Source: Williamsia deligens
GTDB taxonomy: Bacteria; Actinomycetota; Actinomycetes; Mycobacteriales; Mycobacteriaceae
DNA length: 64,000 nt
Direction: 5' to 3'
NCBI RefSeq assembly: GCF_024171765.1
Contig: NZ_JAMTCI010000003.1
Location: 186,001-250,000 of the forward strand
In this document: piece by piece, positions 60,156 to 64,000 of the stretch
Numbering within the stretch: the first letter of the stretch is position 1
How the letters are laid out: the number at the start of each line of letters is the position of its first letter
The notes under the pieces: generated by a model
What the model was told of the DNA's origin: nothing
Seen by the model: only the letters and a program-made list of their open reading frames with translations
Databases searched by the model: none
Program-made: the position numbers and the translations under genes

Positions 60156-62444
60156 TCAGGCCCAGGGGAGTGCCGCGCGCATCTGTCGCTGCAGCTCGGG
60201 GGCCAGGCTGCGGACGAACGTCGCGCTCAGGTGGTGCCAGTCGTGATAGACGGTGATGTTGCCGATGACCGCGGGGCAGAAGGTGTCGGTGCACCAGCCC
60301 TTCGAGAGGTCGATCGGGTGCAGATCCGGATACCGCCCGACGAGGTCCTCGGTGGGATTCGTCGGGCCGTAGCTCGACGCGCGGTCGGTGCCGCAGGACC
60401 GGGCGTCACCTCCGTCGGCCAGGCAGGTGGGGGTGTCGATCGCACCCTTGGCGTTGTGCGGCCAGACGGAGTCGCGCACACCGAACACCGGGATGTCCGC
60501 ATCGCGGAAGCGGTCGAAGATGCCGAGGTAGTCCGGGGGCACCCAGTCGTCGGTGATGCCGTAGCGCGGGCGGGTGGAGTTCGTGAACACCGCGTCGGGA
60601 CGGGTCGCGACGATCCGGTCCATCACCCGCCGTACCCAGTCGGCGCACTGGGGATACGGCACGCCGTCGGAGGTGGGGGCGGGATCGGTCGAGAGCGGGC
60701 ACCCCATCTTCAGGTAGGTGACGACCTTGAAGTCGTTCTGTTTGCCGAGGAGGTCGAGCGCGGAGATCCAGTACTCGGCGTGCGAGCCCCCGGCGAGCGC
60801 GATGGTGCGGGTCGCCGTCGGGTTGCCGTAGACGCCCTCGTGGATCGCCGGGTCTGTGAAGTTGGAGATGTGACCGTTGTACGACGTCTCCGGGAGGTCC
60901 TTGAGCACCTCCAAAGCGCTCGGGACGGCGTCGACCTTCGGCACGGGAGCCCCGTCGAGGAAGGCGCGCGCACCGGGATAGATCTTCGCGTCGAGGTTCG
61001 TGGTGTCGACGACGATGCCGTCCACGTGGCGCTGCCACGCGGTGATCCCGACGCCGGTCGCCAGGGTCCCGACGACCAGCAGGATGGTCAGCACACCGGC
61101 GTACCCGGGTGTGGCGAGGCGCAGGTGCGGCCGACGCGTCGGCACGACGGGATCCGCGAGCGACTCCGCGGTGGCGGCGCCGTCGGCGTGGGAGTGGTCG
61201 GCGACGCGATGTCGGCCGGTGGTGCGGACGGCCGACCCGGTCGGGGCGGCCGAGCGCGGCGCGCGCAACGGGTCCTCGACGTAGCGCTTGGTCAGCCAGG
61301 CCAGGCCGAGCGACACGGCGATGAGCCCGACACCCTCGACGAACGAGGCGTGGTTCTTGTCCCGCCAGGCCAGATAGAAGATCAGCAACGGCCAATGCCA
61401 CAGGTACAGGGCGTAGGAGATCGATCCGAGCCACACCGGGAAGCGACCCGCGAGGGCGCGGTTGACGGCCGGCTGCGCGACCGGGGTACCGCGTTGCGTC
61501 GCCGTCGCGCCCGCCCAGATCAGTGCCAGCGTCGCGAGGACGGGGACCAACGCCATCGGGCCCGGGTACTGCTCGACACCGACGATCCACCACCCGCAGG
61601 TGATGATCAGTCCCAGGGCGACGACCCCGACCAGCACGCGGATGGCGTTGGGGACCCGCCACCGCGGCATCCACACCGCGAGCAGGCCGCCCGCCAGTGG
61701 CTCCCAGGTGCGGGCGATGGTGTCGTAGTAGTTGAACTGCTGGTTGACGGGCATCCGCATCTGCGCCCAGTAGAACGAGACCGCGGCGACACCGATGATG
61801 GCCAGCGCCACCAGCGCGCGCAGCACAGCAGGACGGGTGAGCGCGGGAATCCACCGTGCGGCCACCTTGACGAGACCGCAGAACACCAGCGCGGTGAGCA
61901 TCGTGACCACGAAGAACTGGCCCTGCACCGACATCGACCACAGGTGCTGCAGCGGGCTGTTCGCCGAGCTCGCCGCGGTGTAGTCCTGGCTGTTGAACGC
62001 CAGATGCCAGTTCTGGTAGTACAGCGCGCTCGCGACGACCTCGCGGCCGACGGCGACCCAGCGGGTCTGCGGCAGGACCAACACCGTCAGCACGGTGATC
62101 GCCAGCAGGACGGTGATCAGGGCGGGCAGCAGTCGTCGCAGCAGTCGGGTGAGACGGGTGCGCGGGTCGACCGCGGCCCACAGCGTCACCGACGGGGACC
62201 GGCTCACCATCACGTGCTTCAGCAGCGACCCCACGAAGAAGTAGCCGGAGAGGGTGAGGAAGACGTCGACGCCGCCCGAGACCCGGCCGAACCAGATGTG
62301 GAAACACGCCACCAGGGCGATCGCGACGCCCCGGAGACCGTCGAGATCGACGCGGTACGCGGTCGCCCGATCGGCCCGGGAGGGCTGTGTCCGCTCCGTC
62401 GAGCGGGTCGGGGCGGTCACCACCGCACGTAATCTACCGGCCAT
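60156..62444 (-). CDS. acyltransferase-3 / SGNH membrane O-acyltransferase
   Basis: 762 residues. Residues ~20-400 form the acyltransferase-3 membrane domain with about ten helices ([20 protein letters not shown] near 35 and [19 protein letters not shown] near 60). [17 protein letters not shown] near 335 is typical. After one more helix comes an extracytoplasmic SGNH domain with [13 protein letters not shown] near 545 and a C-terminal [13 protein letters not shown] catalytic Asp-His pair. Such proteins O-acylate surface glycans or glycolipids. An equivalent follows treX in mycobacteria (Rv1565c, from memory). ATG at 62444 is chosen over GTG at 62459; the ribosome site is weak. Confidence 0.87.
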   Translation of the reverse strand: MAGRLRAVVTAPTRSTERTQPSRADRATAYRVDLDGLRGVAIALVACFHIWFGRVSGGVDVFLTLSGYFFVGSLLKHVMVSRSPSVTLWAAVDPRTRLTRLLRRLLPALITVLLAITVLTVLVLPQTRWVAVGREVVASALYYQNWHLAFNSQDYTAASSANSPLQHLWSMSVQGQFFVVTMLTALVFCGLVKVAARWIPALTRPAVLRALVALAIIGVAAVSFYWAQMRMPVNQQFNYYDTIARTWEPLAGGLLAVWMPRWRVPNAIRVLVGVVALGLIITCGWWIVGVEQYPGPMALVPVLATLALIWAGATATQRGTPVAQPAVNRALAGRFPVWLGSISYALYLWHWPLLIFYLAWRDKNHASFVEGVGLIAVSLGLAWLTKRYVEDPLRAPRSAAPTGSAVRTTGRHRVADHSHADGAATAESLADPVVPTRRPHLRLATPGYAGVLTILLVVGTLATGVGITAWQRHVDGIVVDTTNLDAKIYPGARAFLDGAPVPKVDAVPSALEVLKDLPETSYNGHISNFTDPAIHEGVYGNPTATRTIALAGGSHAEYWISALDLLGKQNDFKVVTYLKMGCPLSTDPAPTSDGVPYPQCADWVRRVMDRIVATRPDAVFTNSTRPRYGITDDWVPPDYLGIFDRFRDADIPVFGVRDSVWPHNAKGAIDTPTCLADGGDARSCGTDRASSYGPTNPTEDLVGRYPDLHPIDLSKGWCTDTFCPAVIGNITVYHDWHHLSATFVRSLAPELQRQMRAALPWA

Positions 62445-62560
62445 CTCCGCCGATTCCACGTCGCAGGCTCTGCGCGTCGCCCTCGCGTGCCGTTCACGAA
62501 GCGTTCGCCCGACGCTCGTGCCGCTGTCCCGCCCGTCGGTGAGGCTGCCGGGTCACGGAT

Positions 62561-62566
62561 TAGCGT
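62561..62566 (+). promoter_or_regulatory. -10 of a leaderless bioA transcript
   Basis: TAGCGT followed after seven bases by GTG at 62574. The 129-base divergent gap with the acyltransferase also holds an imperfect palindrome CACGAAGCGT / ACGCTCGTG (62495-62520) that could bind a regulator. Confidence 0.55.
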
Positions 62567-62573
62567 GGCCGGT

Positions 62574-63914
62574 GTGCACAGCCCCACGGAGACCTCGTCG
62601 CGACCCGCGCGTCGGCTGGACGCCGCCGAGATCGCGGCGATCGACGCCGCCTCGATCTGGCACCCCTACGGCTCCGCCCGTCCGGGGACACCGCCGATCG
62701 TCGTGGACTCCGCCGCCGGCACGCGCCTGCACCTCGCCGACGGTCGGTCGGTGGTCGACGGGATGAGCTCGTGGTGGGCGGCCATCCACGGGTACGCCCA
62801 CCCCGTCCTCGACGACGCGGTCCGCGAGCAGCTCGGGTCGATGGCGCACGTCATGTTCGGTGGCCTGACGCACGAGCCCGCGGCCCGGTTGGCCGCAGCG
62901 CTGGTGGAGATGACCCCCGACCCGCTGCGACGCGTGTTCTTCAGCGACTCCGGGTCGGTGGGCGTCGAGGTGGCCGCGAAGATGGCCCTGCAGTACTGGC
63001 GCGGTCAGGGTGTGCGCGGGCGGACCCGTCTGCTGACCTGGCGCGGCGGCTACCACGGCGACACGGTCACACCGATGAGCGTCTGCGACCCCGACGGCGG
63101 CATGCACGCGCAGTGGACCGGTGTCCTGCCCGACCAGGTCTTCGTCCCCGCGCCGCCACGTGTGCGCGACGCCGACTACGTCGCCGGAGTGGAGGAGACG
63201 CTGGCACGTCATGCCGACGAGGTGGCGGCGGTCATCGTCGAGCCGGTCGTGCAGGGCGCGGGTGGCATGCGCTTCCACGATCCCGAGCTGCTGGTGGATC
63301 TGCGACGGATCTGCGACGCCCACGGTGTGCTGCTGATCTTCGACGAGATCGCGACCGGGTTCGGGCGGACCGGCGAGCTGTTCGCCGCCGACCATGCCGG
63401 TGTGTCCCCCGACATCCTCTGCCTGGGCAAGGCGCTGACCGGCGGCTACATGACCATGGCGGCGACGCTGTGCACCGACCACGTCGCCCAGGTGATCAGC
63501 GACGGCGAGATGGGTGTGCTCGCCCACGGGCCGACGTTCATGGCCAACCCGCTGGCGTGCGCGGTCTCCAGCGCGTCGTTGTCGCTGATCGCGACAGGAC
63601 GGTGGCGGGCCCAGGTCGCCGGCATCGCCGAGCACCTCCGTGTCGGGTTGGAGGACCTGCGGGACCTCCCACAGGTCGCCGACGTCCGCGTCCTCGGGGC
63701 GATCGGCGTCGTGCAGTTGACGCGTCCGGTCGACATGGCACGGGCCACCGACGCCGCCGTCGGAGCCGGTGCCTGGCTGCGGCCGTTCCGCGATCTCGTC
63801 TACACGATGCCGCCCTACATCAGCTCACCCCACGACCTCGACACCATCGTCGCCGGCGTCCGCGCGGTCGTCGCGGCCCACGGTGACGGGCCCGGGGCGC
63901 ACGACCGCGTGTGA
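62574..63914 (+). CDS. bioA: adenosylmethionine-8-amino-7-oxononanoate aminotransferase
   Basis: 446 residues, class III PLP aminotransferase that makes 7,8-diaminopelargonic acid in biotin synthesis. [20 protein letters not shown] near 27, the Trp-Trp of [15 protein letters not shown] near 63, and [20 protein letters not shown] near 123 are BioA features. Asp of [15 protein letters not shown] near 254 contacts PLP, and the Schiff-base Lys is in [13 protein letters not shown] near 283. GTG at 62574 is chosen from TAGCGT seven bases upstream (leaderless) and correct length. It is divergent from the acyltransferase gene. Confidence 0.93.
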   Translation: MHSPTETSSRPARRLDAAEIAAIDAASIWHPYGSARPGTPPIVVDSAAGTRLHLADGRSVVDGMSSWWAAIHGYAHPVLDDAVREQLGSMAHVMFGGLTHEPAARLAAALVEMTPDPLRRVFFSDSGSVGVEVAAKMALQYWRGQGVRGRTRLLTWRGGYHGDTVTPMSVCDPDGGMHAQWTGVLPDQVFVPAPPRVRDADYVAGVEETLARHADEVAAVIVEPVVQGAGGMRFHDPELLVDLRRICDAHGVLLIFDEIATGFGRTGELFAADHAGVSPDILCLGKALTGGYMTMAATLCTDHVAQVISDGEMGVLAHGPTFMANPLACAVSSASLSLIATGRWRAQVAGIAEHLRVGLEDLRDLPQVADVRVLGAIGVVQLTRPVDMARATDAAVGAGAWLRPFRDLVYTMPPYISSPHDLDTIVAGVRAVVAAHGDGPGAHDRV

Positions 63915-63928
63915 GACGCTGGCCGACG

Positions 63929-64000
63929 ATGATCGACAGCCCCGACACGCCCGCCCCCGACGGCTCTGACACCGACGGGTCCGACCCGGGCGGCTCCCCG
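63929..64000 (+). CDS. 5' end of a gene after bioA, possibly bioF (partial)
   Basis: ATG at 63929, 14 bases after the bioA stop, opens a frame that runs to the window edge (24 codons), rich in Asp, Ser, Pro and Gly. In mycobacteria bioF follows bioA, so this may be its start with a disordered N-terminal extension, but no bioF motif is within view. Assignment rests on position only. Confidence 0.35.
   Translation, partial: MIDSPDTPAPDGSDTDGSDPGGSP

Overview
The window is GC-rich, almost fully coding DNA from a mycolic-acid actinobacterium (order Mycobacteriales), most likely Gordonia or a near relative such as Williamsia. The evidence is a complete actinobacterial dcw cluster followed by pgeF, yggS, sepF, yggT and wag31, meso-DAP type MurE, many GTG starts with 4-base ATGA/GTGA overlaps, a translational T-box before ileS, F420-dependent (Ddn-type) enzymes, and a CrtO-type ketolase very close to that of Rhodococcus. 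Genus and species cannot be fixed from sequence alone.

Layout. (1) 22-2516, minus strand: cruF and crtO, a carotenoid-tailoring pair. (2) 2552-4481: a GNAT acetyltransferase, a HEPN protein and a DUF3040 membrane protein; a perfect SOS (LexA) box lies in the first intergenic gap. (3) 4813-25318: the division and cell-wall cluster mraZ-rsmH-ftsL-ftsI-murE-[MurF remnant]-mraY-murD-ftsW-murG-murC-ftsQ-ftsZ-pgeF-yggS-sepF-yggT-wag31 plus a small membrane protein. The murF position holds only an isolated, degenerate MurF C-terminal domain of 163 residues. This is the most striking feature of the window, because it leaves no complete MurF here for an essential reaction. (4) 25326-42605: T-box and ileS, a TetR regulator with a divergent Ddn-type enzyme, dinB, ansA, two lipoproteins, lspA, rluD, dnaE1, a second Ddn-type enzyme and ilvA. 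(5) 42635-62444: LLM oxidoreductase, treZ, a polyol import and oxidation locus (SorC-type regulator, ABC importer, two dehydrogenases, xylulokinase), then treY and treX and an acyltransferase-3/SGNH protein. The polyol locus separates treZ from treYX, genes that adjoin in mycobacteria. (6) 62574-64000: bioA and the 5' end of another gene, possibly bioF.

How the parts work together. The dcw block makes lipid II (MurE, MurD, MurC, MraY, MurG), polymerises and cross-links septal wall (FtsW, FtsI, FtsL, FtsQ), places the Z-ring (FtsZ, SepF) and directs polar growth (Wag31). MraZ probably represses the block through GTGG repeats that overlap the promoter. The polyol locus is predicted to import a sugar alcohol, oxidise it to a ketose and phosphorylate it. 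TreX, TreY and TreZ convert glycogen to trehalose.

Regulatory DNA is unusually readable here: SOS box, MraZ box, GTCACAG motifs before wag31, T-box with a visible Shine-Dalgarno sequester helix, twin TetR operators, a SorC-type palindrome, several TAnnnT-N6/7-GTG leaderless starts, and hairpins at most convergent gene ends. Two convergent junctions (42635-42856 and 53772-53978) instead carry arrays of related ~21-22 bp repeats in inverted arrangement. No tRNA, rRNA, CRISPR array, insertion sequence or prophage gene was seen.
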